Shown here: positions 8,833-16,916 of the stretch, one piece after another
Position numbering within the stretch: position 1 is the first letter of the stretch
Layout of the letters: the number at the start of each line of letters is the position of its first letter
Source of the DNA: JAICWP01 sp035278025
GTDB lineage: Bacteria > Acidobacteriota > Terriglobia > Terriglobales > Acidobacteriaceae
Assembly: GCA_035278025.1 (NCBI GenBank)
Contig: DATEJK010000205.1
Coordinates: 1-62,152, forward strand
Length of the DNA: 62,152 nt
Reading direction: 5' to 3'
Program-made: the position numbers and the translations under genes
The notes under the pieces: generated by a model
What the model was told of the DNA's origin: nothing
Database searches by the model: none
The model's input: only the letters and a program-made list of their open reading frames with translations

Positions 8833-9033
8833 ATGGAACAAGGAACAGTAAAGTGGTTTAACGACGCCAAAGGCTACGGCTTTATCAGCCGCCAGTCGGG
8901 CGAGGACGTGTTCGTGCATTTTTCGGCGATCCAAGCGGGTGGTTTTAAGAGTCTGCAAGAGGGTCAGGCCGTGGAATTTGAAGTCACCAAAGGACCTAAG
9001 GGGTGGCAAGCGGAGAACGTTCGCCCACTCTAG
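8833..9033 (+). CDS. Cold-shock protein (CspA family)
   Basis: A 66-residue single cold-shock domain that binds single-stranded RNA/DNA and acts as an RNA chaperone. Both RNA-binding motifs are intact: RNP1 as KGYGFI and RNP2 as VFVHF. The N-terminus GTVKWFNDAKGYGFI is canonical. The 210-bp region upstream has no other gene and may be a structured leader, as in other csp genes; it contains a short palindrome (GACCGA-C-TCGGTC at 8725-8737). It is followed directly by a terminator, so it is probably monocistronic. Confidence 0.97.
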   Translation: MEQGTVKWFNDAKGYGFISRQSGEDVFVHFSAIQAGGFKSLQEGQAVEFEVTKGPKGWQAENVRPL

Positions 9034-9044
9034 TGGCAGTTGAC

Positions 9045-9080
9045 GAGAGGCGGGCTGGAAACAGCCGGCCTCTTCGTTTT
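9045..9080 (+). terminator. Intrinsic terminator of the cold-shock gene
   Basis: A stem of about 11 bp with one mismatch (GAGGCGGGCTG with CAGCCGGCCTC), a GAAA loop and the tail TTCGTTTT, 12 bp after the csp stop codon. Confidence 0.8.
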
Positions 9081-9600
9081 GCTTCTGCACAGCGCTCGGC
9101 AATCCGGCAGGCGTTTCGATTAACAAATGCCATCGTGCGCAACTCAGTGCATCAAATGAAGCTGTGAATAGTGCCGGAATTATGCCCACAGGGTTGAGAA
9201 GCGCGTATACTGAAGCTACCGCTTGACCACGAAGACACATAGCAGCCTTTTTTCCTGCGCCTTCGCGATTGAGAGGCTTGGCCTCGCGTCGGCGCTCACG
9301 CGCACAAACGAGTCTGACGCTTCATGACAAAGGGGAGCCGTGGTGTGCCACAACCTGTAGGGTATGGCGGCGAATCGCAGCTGCACGCTCCATGAAAGAT
9401 CCGTGCCACAATCGGTCTCGCAGTTACACAAGAGTTTTGGTCCGCATTCACGAAAAATCGCCGGCTCCGACCTGGGCTGAGGCGGTAGCTCAGCATTCGA
9501 TTGTTACGTCTGCTACTACACCGGCCAGCGCGCCGGCAGCCGCCTTGTTGAGCGGTGAGAGTATGCTGGCAGCACCTGATGTACATCTGGAGAAGATAGG
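9081..9600. other. 520-bp gap without a convincing gene, upstream of the RRM protein
   Basis: No frame here has protein-like composition or a ribosome site. Visible items are a possible -10 box TATACT at 9206-9211 with a poor -35, a hairpin GCTGAG/CTCAGC near 9476-9494, and a G/C-rich inverted repeat (CCGGC/GCCGG) near 9522-9538. It could be a long leader of the RNA-binding protein gene or hold an unrecognised small RNA. I see nothing firmer. Confidence 0.4.
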
Positions 9601-9945
9601 ATGAAGAACCTGTTTGTTGGCAACTTACCTCAAAGTGCGACGGAAGATGAACTGCGAACCTTGTTCGCTTCGCATGGTAACGTGGAGAAAGTCAGCCTGG
9701 TAACCGACCGGGACACCGGCCGCTCGCGGGGCTTTGCCTTCGTGGAGATGAGCGATGCCGGCGAGGCCGCCAAGGCAATAGCCGCGCTGGACGGCAGCCA
9801 ACTGGGCGGACGCGCCTTGAAAGTAAACGAGGCTCGTCCCAAGTTGGAGCGCGGCTTTGGAGGCCAGGGCGGAAGCCGCTCTCGCGGTTCCGGACGCGAT
9901 GATTATCGCGGCCATGCCCGGCAACCTCGCGAGCCCCGCTGGTAA
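9601..9945 (+). CDS. Small RRM-domain RNA-binding protein
   Basis: A 114-residue protein: one RNA recognition motif (residues 1-80) plus a Gly/Arg-rich tail (RGFGGQGGSRSRGSGRDD). RNP2 is LFVGNL at residues 4-9 and RNP1 is RGFAFVEM near residues 43-50; the aromatic RNA-stacking positions are kept. Bacterial glycine-rich RRM proteins of this type are best known from cyanobacteria, where several are cold-inducible. GGAGAAGATAGG directly precedes the ATG. Its place after a helicase and a csp gene suggests a shared role in RNA structure control, though each gene probably has its own transcript. Confidence 0.94.
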   Translation: MKNLFVGNLPQSATEDELRTLFASHGNVEKVSLVTDRDTGRSRGFAFVEMSDAGEAAKAIAALDGSQLGGRALKVNEARPKLERGFGGQGGSRSRGSGRDDYRGHARQPREPRW

Positions 9946-10027
9946 CTCACCGCTGAACCTGCAACGCCGGGATGCTGGCCACTTTCGGCCGGCACCGGCA
10001 ACAATTACGTTGTTCTGGGAGGAGTGT

Positions 10028-10252
10028 ATGCCGGGTCGAGGCCGTTCGACTTTCAACAAACGTCAGAAGGAGATCTCGCGGCAGGAGAAGCGGCGCGAAA
10101 AAGCTGCCCGCAAGCAGCAGCGTAAGCTGGATAAACAATCGGGGTTGCCGGAAAACTCGTCCGATTCCACCATGGCAGAACCCTCCCTCACCGACTCGCT
10201 TGAACCCTCGGATGAACCGGCGGCTGATTCTTTCGCACCCGAGACTGATTAG
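10028..10252 (+). CDS. Small basic-then-acidic protein of unknown function
   Basis: A 74-residue protein that I do not recognise by function. The N-terminal half is strongly basic and helical (FNKRQKEISRQEKRREKAARKQQRKLDKQ), while the C-terminal half is acidic and rich in Ser/Pro. The start at ATG 10028 is set by a strong GGGAGGAG ribosome site; the same frame is open further upstream but overlaps the RRM gene. It is 82 bp after the RRM gene on the same strand, so an RNA- or ribosome-linked role is plausible, by context only. Confidence 0.7.
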   Translation: MPGRGRSTFNKRQKEISRQEKRREKAARKQQRKLDKQSGLPENSSDSTMAEPSLTDSLEPSDEPAADSFAPETD

Positions 10253-10454
10253 AAAGACCAAGGCCCAGGGCTACCCCTTCCTGCGATTTCGCGGCAACTT
10301 CCCCGCCAAGTCATCCCACCGGAACACTTGAGTAACGGATTGCGTCAAACTGTACCTGATCGAGATCCGATGGCAGTCAATGCAGCCTAGGAAACTCGGG
10401 GGCGCAAGGTAATCCCTGCGATGTGACAGGGCGACAGAGAGACGTCCGGGGGGG

Positions 10455-11021
10455 TCAGAAGCGCAGAGCAATTCCGGCGGTCACAAAAAGATTATTTTGC
10501 CGGCCCAGAACCAGCGTCTGCAGTCCGACTCCACCGGAATTAAAGTCGCGAACCTCGGCGCGCAGGCCCACGATGGGCAAAATCTTTAAATCCAGGCCGC
10601 CTCCGATGTCGAGCGCGAAAGTGCTGTCGGCGCTCGTGGTTCCATTGAAAAGCTGGCGGTTAAAACGCGCGTAACCCAATCCGGCGGCGACGTAAGGCGA
10701 TATGGGAAACGAGGGAGCCAGACGCACCCGCACGCCAGGAGTAATGAACAATGACGTGTAACTGCGCGCTACTGTGAGCCCGCTGAGGGTAGGAATATCG
10801 GAACTAAAGGAGCCGGCCACCGGCAATTCGGCGTAGATTCCGAGCAGGGGTACGGAAGCAATGCGGTGGGCGAAAGTGCCTTCCAGCGCCGGGGCGGCGC
10901 CCAGGCTGAGCGGACTGCTGACATTGAAATAACCGCCGCCTGTAAGAGCAATGTCGTTCTTCTGCGCCTGCGCGCCCGCGGCTATCAACACACACAACAC
11001 ACCCAGTATTGTCCTGCGCAC
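10455..11021 (-). CDS. Outer-membrane beta-barrel protein (OmpA/OmpX-like small barrel)
   Basis: A 188-residue protein with a signal peptide (RTILGVLCVLIAAGAQAQ) and alternating hydrophobic strands (YTSLFITPGVRVRLAP, PYVAAGLGYARFN, TFALDIGGGLDLKI), ending in GIALRF with the terminal Phe needed for outer-membrane assembly. The size suggests an eight-stranded barrel. The start is the GTG at 11021, placed by AGGAGG six bases upstream; a longer in-frame ATG reading to 11054 lacks support. It is monocistronic by position, and its function (porin, adhesion or membrane stability) is not evident. Confidence 0.78.
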   Translation of the reverse strand: MRRTILGVLCVLIAAGAQAQKNDIALTGGGYFNVSSPLSLGAAPALEGTFAHRIASVPLLGIYAELPVAGSFSSDIPTLSGLTVARSYTSLFITPGVRVRLAPSFPISPYVAAGLGYARFNRQLFNGTTSADSTFALDIGGGLDLKILPIVGLRAEVRDFNSGGVGLQTLVLGRQNNLFVTAGIALRF

Positions 11022-11161
11022 CAATCCTCCTTGGAGCTCCTGGAGAGAAGGCAAGGGCCTCCCGCAGCGCGGAGCCAGAAACTCCGTCCGGGTCCACGTT
11101 TTCCAGGTAAGCTGGAAAGGTTAGATGCAGGAATCAGCCCCTGTGTCCACGATGCAGGCAC

Positions 11162-11743
11162 TTACATTGGAGCAGCGTCCAACTGGTTCAGCTTGCTGAG
11201 CAACAGATCGGGGTGGATTGGCTTAGGGAGCAGTTCAAAGGAGTATCCCTGCTCTTCGGCGGTCTTGAGCAGATCGGAAGTTGCGGCCTGACCGGAGAAG
11301 AGCAGGATGCGTGCTTCGGGGCACATCTCCTGGATAGCTTTGGCGGCCTCGATGCCGTTCACCCGGGGCATGACGACGTCGGTAATAATGGCGTCAGGGC
11401 AATCCTCCAGCACCTCGCGAATGGCCTGCCGGCCGTCGTAGGCGACACGGGTTTCGAAGCCGTGAACCGAGAGGATGGCGGCGATGCTGTGAGCGACGGT
11501 GCGCTCATCGTCTACTACCAGGATGGTTGTTTTCCGGCCGCGCCGACTGGAGGGCAAGTTCCTGCCCAGCGCCTTCAGTGCGACCTCCACCCGGCGCAAT
11601 TCACTGCGCAGAGCTTCTTCGATTTCTTCCGACCGCCTCTCTCCACGGGCCACACGGCTCACATAGGAGCGGTCCACTCCGAGTTGCCGGGCAACCCGGC
11701 TGTAAACACCGCGAAAAAGGGCGTAGGGTTCGCGCTCATTCAT
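11162..11743 (-). CDS. Response regulator with N-terminal XRE-like helix-turn-helix and C-terminal receiver
   Basis: A 193-residue protein with reversed domain order: an XRE-like HTH at about residues 10-45 (YSRVARQLGVDRSYVSRVARGE), a short helical linker, then a receiver domain at 72-190. Receiver residues are intact: DD near 78-79, phospho-acceptor D122 (IITDVVMP), the LFSGQ switch and K174 (LLPKPI). Most regulators carry the output domain after the receiver. The receiver resembles that of the divergently transcribed regulator at 12171 (compare GYSFELLPKP with GYNFEILAKP), so the two probably arose by duplication. No kinase is adjacent. Confidence 0.85.
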   Translation of the reverse strand: MNEREPYALFRGVYSRVARQLGVDRSYVSRVARGERRSEEIEEALRSELRRVEVALKALGRNLPSSRRGRKTTILVVDDERTVAHSIAAILSVHGFETRVAYDGRQAIREVLEDCPDAIITDVVMPRVNGIEAAKAIQEMCPEARILLFSGQAATSDLLKTAEEQGYSFELLPKPIHPDLLLSKLNQLDAAPM

Positions 11744-12170
11744 TCGTCGCGTCTCTCTTTCCGCTCGTGAATGTGCCCCGCGAGCATGGGTTTAAAAATG
11801 GACGAGGGAGGCGCGGAATAGGCTTTGGGGAACGGAGACTCCACGCTAGAGCCGACTTTTACGAGAGTGGCAACACAGCCCTGCGTGGTTGATTTCCGCG
11901 GTCGTGAACCGTCCTTACGTGGGAAGCGTGCGGGCGCAACCGAGTTGCCAGCCGTAGCAAATCGAGGTCCACGGAGGCCAGTCGTGCAACACTGGCTGGG
12001 CGCCGGGTACGCTCCGGAGGGGAAGCGATTGTGGTAATCTTTTTGGGCCCCAGGTGTCACCGACGGTGACTCTGGTCTGGTCTGTTCTGTTCCCCTGACA
12101 GCAACGGTTTCTCCAGGATGGCGCTTCGGGCGAAGTGCGCCCGGTGCCAACGGGATGTGGAGGCTTGTGA
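11744..12170. other. 427-bp divergent promoter region between two response regulators
   Basis: No protein-like frame. Small features seen are an imperfect hairpin (GCGCTTC/GAAGTGCGC, 12121-12140) just before the 12171 gene, a short inverted repeat GCAAC/GTTGC near 11936-11948, and a pyrimidine-rich repeat (CTGGTCTGGTCTGTTCTGTT) near 12071-12090. No convincing -35/-10 pair was found. Confidence 0.4.
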
Positions 12171-12548
12171 ATGGCAAGGGGAGCAAAGACCATATTGATT
12201 GCCGATGATGAGCCTACAGTCGCCAACACCGTGAGGATGATTCTGGAGCGCGCCGGCTACCAGACGATAGTCGCCCATGACGGTGACACGGCAGCTCGGC
12301 TGATCAAGGAAGTCGGGCCGGACGCCGTGCTGCTGGACGTGATACTGCCGGGAATGGACGGCGTGGAAGTGGCAATCCGGGCTTGCCGCAGCGCCCCCAA
12401 CTGCAAGGTGATACTGTTCTCCGGCCGGCCTGATGCCGCCGAACTGCTGGCCCAGGCCCGGGCTCGCGGCTACAACTTTGAAATTCTGGCCAAGCCTGCG
12501 CGGCCGCAAGAGCTGCTGGAAAAAATGCGCGAGATGCTGGCGGCTTAG
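12171..12548 (+). CDS. Stand-alone receiver-domain response regulator
   Basis: A 125-residue CheY-like protein with only a receiver domain. The acidic pocket (ADDEP), phospho-acceptor D56 (AVLLDVILP), the LFSG switch and K108 (LAKPARP) are all kept, so it should accept a phosphoryl group. TGGAGG precedes the ATG. With no output domain it must act by protein contact, for example on a kinase or on the DNA-binding relative divergently encoded at 11162-11743, with which it shares unusual C-terminal receiver wording. Confidence 0.9.
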   Translation: MARGAKTILIADDEPTVANTVRMILERAGYQTIVAHDGDTAARLIKEVGPDAVLLDVILPGMDGVEVAIRACRSAPNCKVILFSGRPDAAELLAQARARGYNFEILAKPARPQELLEKMREMLAA

Positions 12549-12799
12549 CAACAATTTGAGTTTCGATTGCAAGCTTGACAGAGCGTTGCGGCAGATCAGC
12601 CGCGCAGCTTCGCCAGGGCGGCGATCCGGGCCAGCGCGCTAGCTGATAAGTAGAGGAACCCCTCCACCAGGTAGCAGAGGATTCAACCCTTAAATTGTGG
12701 AGGACGCATACCGATATTCTAATCGCTCGCGCCCGACAATTCTCCAGGAACTAATCCAGGGTCCGGCAGGTCCGGCTCCGTCCCGTGCTGCCCTGCCGG

Positions 12800-13864
12800 C
12801 TAGTGGCGGGCTCCCGGTTCGGCTGCCGCGGAGATCAATTGTGGCTTATCAGGAGCGGCGGCGGACTCAACGTCTACCTCGCGCAAAAATTCCGCCGCTG
12901 CTTCCGGGAGCACGGTGTTGATGTACATGCCCGAGCCCAGTTCGAAGCCGGCCACCCGCGTGAGCCGAGGAATGATGCTCACGTACCAGTGGTAATACTT
13001 CACTCCCGAGCACTCCGCCGGGGCGGAACGAATGGTGAAGTTGAAGTCGGGGTCGTGCAGGCCATAGTAGAGCTTGGCCAGCACCAGGCGGAGCACGTGG
13101 GCCAAATCGGCAATTTCTTCGCCGCCAATGTCGGCGAAATTGGCCATATGCCGCCGGGGATAGATATGGGTGCAAAAAGGAGTGTAGGAAGCAAACGGCT
13201 GGAGAGCGACGAAATGGTCGGTGACCACGACCAGGCGGCTCTTGTCCTGCAATTCCTCGTCAACGGCGGAGCAGAAAATACACTCGCCAAATTCGTCGTA
13301 GTGGCGCAGCGCCTCATACAACCGGCTGCGCACCTGGGAGGAGATAACGGGAGTAGCGATCAGCTGCGAGTGAGGATGCTCCAGGCTGGTTCCGGCATCC
13401 ATGCCATGATTCTTGAAGATGGTCACGTTGGCGATGCGCGAATCCAGGCTGAGGTCGGTGCAGCGCGCCTTGAGAGCGCGGAACACGCTGGCCACCTGCG
13501 CATCCGACATCAGGGCCGTGGCCTGGGAGTGGTCAGGCGTCTCGATGACCACTTCGTGGACTCCAAACCCCTTGACCGTGCGATGGGAGCGCTCCACCAC
13601 GCGGTGAGGCGTGAGCTCAGGCTGCAAGGCTGCGAACTTGTTGGGCACCACCCGCACCAGCCAGCGGCCATTGCCGGGCGCGGCTACGCGCAGCACTTCC
13701 GGCGGCGTGGACTTCTCATTGCCGGGGCAGAAAGGGCACTTGGGATCGAAGCTGGGCAGACTGCGGGGGGCGCGCAGCACCACCATGTCCTTGGGGCGCT
13801 TGGCACGCTCAGTAGCGATGATGACCCATTCTTTGGTAAAGCGGTTCTGACGGAGTTCGGGCAT
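12800..13864 (-). CDS. galT: Galactose-1-phosphate uridylyltransferase
   Basis: Exchanges UMP between UDP-glucose and galactose-1-phosphate in the Leloir pathway. The protein has 354 residues of the HIT superfamily. The N-terminal substrate segment MPELRQNRFTKEWVIIATERAKRP and the metal-site phrase CPFCPGNE are present. The active-site triad motif reads GTSLEHPHSQL, the His-Pro-His that carries the uridylyl intermediate. The start is fixed by a perfect GGGAGGTGATAC ribosome site before ATG 13864. It is transcribed divergently from asd, with no other galactose gene next to it, so it is probably a single-gene unit. Confidence 0.95.
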   Translation of the reverse strand: MPELRQNRFTKEWVIIATERAKRPKDMVVLRAPRSLPSFDPKCPFCPGNEKSTPPEVLRVAAPGNGRWLVRVVPNKFAALQPELTPHRVVERSHRTVKGFGVHEVVIETPDHSQATALMSDAQVASVFRALKARCTDLSLDSRIANVTIFKNHGMDAGTSLEHPHSQLIATPVISSQVRSRLYEALRHYDEFGECIFCSAVDEELQDKSRLVVVTDHFVALQPFASYTPFCTHIYPRRHMANFADIGGEEIADLAHVLRLVLAKLYYGLHDPDFNFTIRSAPAECSGVKYYHWYVSIIPRLTRVAGFELGSGMYINTVLPEAAAEFLREVDVESAAAPDKPQLISAAAEPGARH

Positions 13865-13918
13865 GTATCACCTCCCTGCCCTAAGTTGGATGGCGCTGGA
13901 GGGCGCATCCGCGTAGTG

Positions 13919-13924
13919 TAAAAT
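13919..13924 (+). promoter_or_regulatory. Candidate -10 box for asd
   Basis: TAAAAT lies 16 bp before the asd ATG in the divergent gap with galT. A start about 7 bp downstream would leave only about 10 nt of leader, which fits the lack of a Shine-Dalgarno sequence before asd. No clear -35. Confidence 0.3.
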
Positions 13925-13940
13925 TCCCAAGCAAACAGCC

Positions 13941-14996
13941 ATGCAACCCAATAAAGTTTCTGTCGGTGTGCTGGGCGCCACCGGAATCGTCGGCCAGCGT
14001 TTTTTGCAGATGCTGGAAAAGCACCCCTGGTTCGAAGTGAACTGGGTAGCTGCCTCGGAGCGTTCGGAAGGACGTGCGTATGCCGAGGCGGTGCGCTGGC
14101 GGATGAAAACGGCGATTCCAGCACGCGACGCCGCCTTGCCCGTGTCCCCAGCCAAGCCAGAGAGCGCGCCCAAAATCATCTTTGCCGCGCTGGACGCCGC
14201 CATTGCCGCCGAATTGGAACCGCGCTTCGCTGCCGCCGGACACATCGTTATTTCGAACTCCAGCGCCCTGCGCATGCAGAAGGACGTGCCCCTGGTGATA
14301 CCGGAGGTCAACGCCGGACACCTGAAAGTGCTGGAGTGCCAGTCGTGGCGGCGCCAGAGCGGCGGGTTCGTGGTTACCAATCCCAACTGCTCCGCCATCG
14401 GCTTGGTGCTGGCCCTGGCCCCATTAGAGCAGCATTTCGGACTGGAGAAGGTGATGGCGGTCACCATGCAGGCGGTCAGCGGGGCGGGTTATCCCGGAGT
14501 GGCATCGCTGGACATTCTGGGAAACGTGATCCCCTACATCGCCAAAGAAGAAGAAAAGATGGAGGAGGAGACCCGCAAACTGCTGGGAGAGGTGCGGGAT
14601 GGGCACATCGAGCTGGCGGAGTTCGCCATGAGCACGCAGTGCAACCGGGTGGCGGTGGAGGACGGGCACACGGAATCGGTGGCAGTGAAATTAAAGAAGA
14701 AGGCAAGCGCCCCGGAGATTATCGAGGCCTGGACGAAATTCCGGGGGCTTCCCCAGGAACTGAGGCTGCCCAGCGCGCCGGAGCGACCGGTGGAGTATTT
14801 GGCAGCTTCCGACCGCCCACAACCACGGTTTGACGTGGACCGGGGAGCGGGCATGACGGCTTGCGTGGGCCGTTTACGCCCTTGCGGTGTGCTGGACTGG
14901 AAATTCACCGTCATCTCGCATAACACCATCCGGGGCGCCGCCGGAGCCGCGCTGCTGAATGCCGAGTTGCTGAAGGCGCAAGGCTACCTGGATTAA
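13941..14996 (+). CDS. asd: Aspartate-semialdehyde dehydrogenase
   Basis: NADPH-dependent reduction of aspartyl phosphate to aspartate semialdehyde, the shared step to lysine, threonine and methionine. It has 351 residues. The nucleotide site is GVLGATGIVGQRFLQML, and the catalytic cysteine lies in the NPNCSAIGL motif. The later phrases AVSGAGYPGVASLDILGNVIPYI and STQCNRVAVEDGHTESV are typical of the archaeal/fungal-type enzyme rather than the E. coli type. It is the first gene of the lysine run asd-lysC-orf-dapB-dapA on this strand. Confidence 0.96.
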   Translation: MQPNKVSVGVLGATGIVGQRFLQMLEKHPWFEVNWVAASERSEGRAYAEAVRWRMKTAIPARDAALPVSPAKPESAPKIIFAALDAAIAAELEPRFAAAGHIVISNSSALRMQKDVPLVIPEVNAGHLKVLECQSWRRQSGGFVVTNPNCSAIGLVLALAPLEQHFGLEKVMAVTMQAVSGAGYPGVASLDILGNVIPYIAKEEEKMEEETRKLLGEVRDGHIELAEFAMSTQCNRVAVEDGHTESVAVKLKKKASAPEIIEAWTKFRGLPQELRLPSAPERPVEYLAASDRPQPRFDVDRGAGMTACVGRLRPCGVLDWKFTVISHNTIRGAAGAALLNAELLKAQGYLD

Positions 14997-15003
14997 CTTC
15001 ATC

Positions 15004-15154
15004 GCCGCGGATCAACGCGGATAAACACGGGGGCTGTCATCTCCCGTTTGTCTGGCTCGCACCAGCGGCTGCATGGAAAACTTGCACGAATCGAAGGCGA
15101 ATCACGCTTCCTGGCTCCAGAAAGCATCGGTGTCACTGCGCGTAAATCCGTGGC
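15004..15154. repeat. Imperfect inverted repeat in the asd-lysC gap (GCGGAT/ACGCG type)
   Basis: A 27-bp element at 15004-15030 and its inverted copy at 15128-15154 match at about 19 of 27 positions when one is reverse-complemented; the shared core is CGGATNNACGCG. The two arms flank about 100 bp just before lysC. A similar GCGGAT-type inverted pair occurs at 24198-24233. Confidence 0.55.
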
Positions 15155-15182
15155 CAATGAAACTGCAACCGGGGAATCGCCG

Positions 15183-16556
15183 ATGCTGGTGATGAAATTC
15201 GGCGGCACTTCAGTGGAAAATGCCGCCGCCATAGAGCGGGTGGCCGAGATCGTGCGGGGACGGCGGGCGCAACTGCCGCTGGTGGTGGTCAGCGCCATGG
15301 CTAAGGTTACGGACAGCCTGCTGGCCATGGCCCTGGCGGCTGGGGCCGGCAACCGCGAGCGCGCCCTCGAGCTCTCGCGCGGCCTGCGCGAGCGCCATTA
15401 CACCACCGCGGGGGAGCTGCTGGGCACGGGCCTGTTTACTCAGTTTCACTCCGAGTTGGAAGCGGAATGCGACGCCCTGGACGAACTGCTGCGCGGAATC
15501 GCCGCCGTAGGCGAACTCACGCCCCGCACTTCCGACCACGTGGTGTCATTCGGGGAACGGCTTTCCAGCAAAATGGTGACTTCCGCCTTTTCCGCCCGCG
15601 GCATTGATGCCCAACTCGTGGACGCGCGCCAGTGCATCGTCACCGACGGAACTCACACCCGGGCGGTCCCGCTGATGGAGCAAACCAACCACCGCCTGCG
15701 AACGCGGCTGAAGCCGGTAGTGGACGGCGGACGCGTCCCGGTCATGGGCGGGTTTATCGGGGCGACGGAGGAAGGAATCACCACCACCATCGGCCGCGGC
15801 GGGTCGGATTTTTCCGCCGCCATCGTGGGTGCCGGCCTGGGCGCCGAGCGCATCGAGATCTGGACCGACGTGGACGGAATGATGACCACCGATCCCGGCA
15901 TTTGCCCGGAGGCGCGGCGCATCAAGGCGATCTCCTTCGAAGAGGCGGCCGAACTGGCCTACTTCGGAGCCAAAGTGCTGCACCCGGCAACCTTGCTGCC
16001 GGCCATCCAGAAGAACATTCCGGTGTACATTCTGAATTCGCGCAATCCCGCCTGCGAGGGCACCCGCATTACAGCGCAGGCGCCGCTGTGCCGCAGCACC
16101 TTCAAGGCGATTGCCGCCAAAAAGCGCATTACCATTGTGGACATTGTGGCCACGCGCATGCTGATGGCGCACGGGTTCCTGCGCGCCATTTTCGAAGTAT
16201 TCGACCGGCACCGCTGCGCCGTGGATGTGGTTTCCACTTCCGAGGTGAGCGTATCGGTGACCGTGGATTCCAACCAGGCCATTCCCGCCATCGCCGCCGA
16301 ACTGGGCAAGCTGGCAGACGTAAAATACGAGGGGCGCAAGGCGATTGTGTGCCTAGTGGGAGACAACATTCGGGGCACGCCCGGGGTAGCGGCCAAGGTG
16401 TTCACCACGCTGGGCGACATTAACGTGCGCATGATTTCGCAAGGCGCGTCGGAGATCAATTTGACGTTCGTGGTGGAGGAAGAGGATGTGCCCGAGGTCG
16501 TGCGGCGGCTTCATGGCACGTTTTTCGCCGAGCCCGATCCGGATATTTTTGCGTAA
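15183..16556 (+). CDS. lysC: Aspartate kinase (monofunctional, two ACT domains)
   Basis: Phosphorylates aspartate, the first committed step to lysine and threonine. I start it at ATG 15183 (MLVMKFGGTSV), placed by GGGGAA upstream; longer in-frame starts run through an intergenic repeat and lack family similarity. That gives 457 residues: the kinase core with KFGGTSV, the GFIGATEEGITTTIGRGGSDFSA nucleotide/aspartate site and WTDVDGMMTTDP, then two ACT-type regulatory segments at the C-terminus (FDRHRCAVDVVSTSEVSVSVT and GDINVRMISQGASEINLTFVV). Feedback inhibition by lysine and/or threonine is expected for this architecture. Part of the lysine gene run. Confidence 0.96.
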   Translation: MLVMKFGGTSVENAAAIERVAEIVRGRRAQLPLVVVSAMAKVTDSLLAMALAAGAGNRERALELSRGLRERHYTTAGELLGTGLFTQFHSELEAECDALDELLRGIAAVGELTPRTSDHVVSFGERLSSKMVTSAFSARGIDAQLVDARQCIVTDGTHTRAVPLMEQTNHRLRTRLKPVVDGGRVPVMGGFIGATEEGITTTIGRGGSDFSAAIVGAGLGAERIEIWTDVDGMMTTDPGICPEARRIKAISFEEAAELAYFGAKVLHPATLLPAIQKNIPVYILNSRNPACEGTRITAQAPLCRSTFKAIAAKKRITIVDIVATRMLMAHGFLRAIFEVFDRHRCAVDVVSTSEVSVSVTVDSNQAIPAIAAELGKLADVKYEGRKAIVCLVGDNIRGTPGVAAKVFTTLGDINVRMISQGASEINLTFVVEEEDVPEVVRRLHGTFFAEPDPDIFA

Positions 16557-16590
16557 TAGCAATTAGCAGTTGGCAATCAGCATTTAGCCC
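16557..16590. repeat. TTAGCA/TTGGCA-type intergenic repeat, single arm
   Basis: A short run built of the near-repeats TTAGCA, TTGGCA and ATCAGCATTTAGC, starting immediately after the lysC stop codon. Related runs occur at 17608-17701, 19179-19302 and 21226-21322; here I see only one arm. Confidence 0.5.
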
Positions 16591-16628
16591 TCGCGCGGTT
16601 AGCAGATAGGGTAGTAAGGGGCGTCGTA

Positions 16629-16916
16629 ATGGTGTTGAGGTATCGGACGGGCGAAGAAATTAAGACGGGCGATCGGGTTCGTTTCCATCGAAACCCCGCT
16701 GAAATCGAGGCGGTCGCATCAGTTGCGTTCTGCGATCCGGATGACGCCGCTACCGCCTGGCATCTGCAAGAGTACGGGGGCGGTGTAATGATCCTTGATC
16801 CCATGGTTTCAGGCCGTACCTTCATTCCGGCAGGTGAAATTCTCGAGTATGAAGATTTGGAATTTGTATCGAGGGAAGAAAAAAATAGATTTCGTACTTG
16901 CAGGCGGACGCAATGA
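16629..16916 (+). CDS. Small protein of unknown function between lysC and dapB
   Basis: A 95-residue protein that I do not recognise by function. It reads as a compact mostly-beta domain: an N-terminal phrase EEIKTGDRVRFHRNPAEIEAV resembling a small SH3-like barrel, a conserved-looking WHLQEYGGGVMI, then GRTFIPAGEILEYEDLEFVSR. The composition is ordinary for the locus, and AAGGGG precedes the ATG. Its stop overlaps the dapB start as ATGA (16913-16916), so it is translationally coupled to dapB. That coupling, not sequence similarity, is the only link to lysine synthesis. Confidence 0.75.
   Translation: MVLRYRTGEEIKTGDRVRFHRNPAEIEAVASVAFCDPDDAATAWHLQEYGGGVMILDPMVSGRTFIPAGEILEYEDLEFVSREEKNRFRTCRRTQ

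Noticed and set aside
9481..9553. tRNA-like beginning GGCGGTAGCTCAGC
   Set aside because: The first 14 bases look like a tRNA 5' end, but no matching D-stem closure, anticodon stem or TTCGA loop in place follows.
12785..13921. 378-codon plus-strand frame opposite galT
   Set aside because: Mirrors GC-rich codon positions of galT on the other strand; no recognisable domain.
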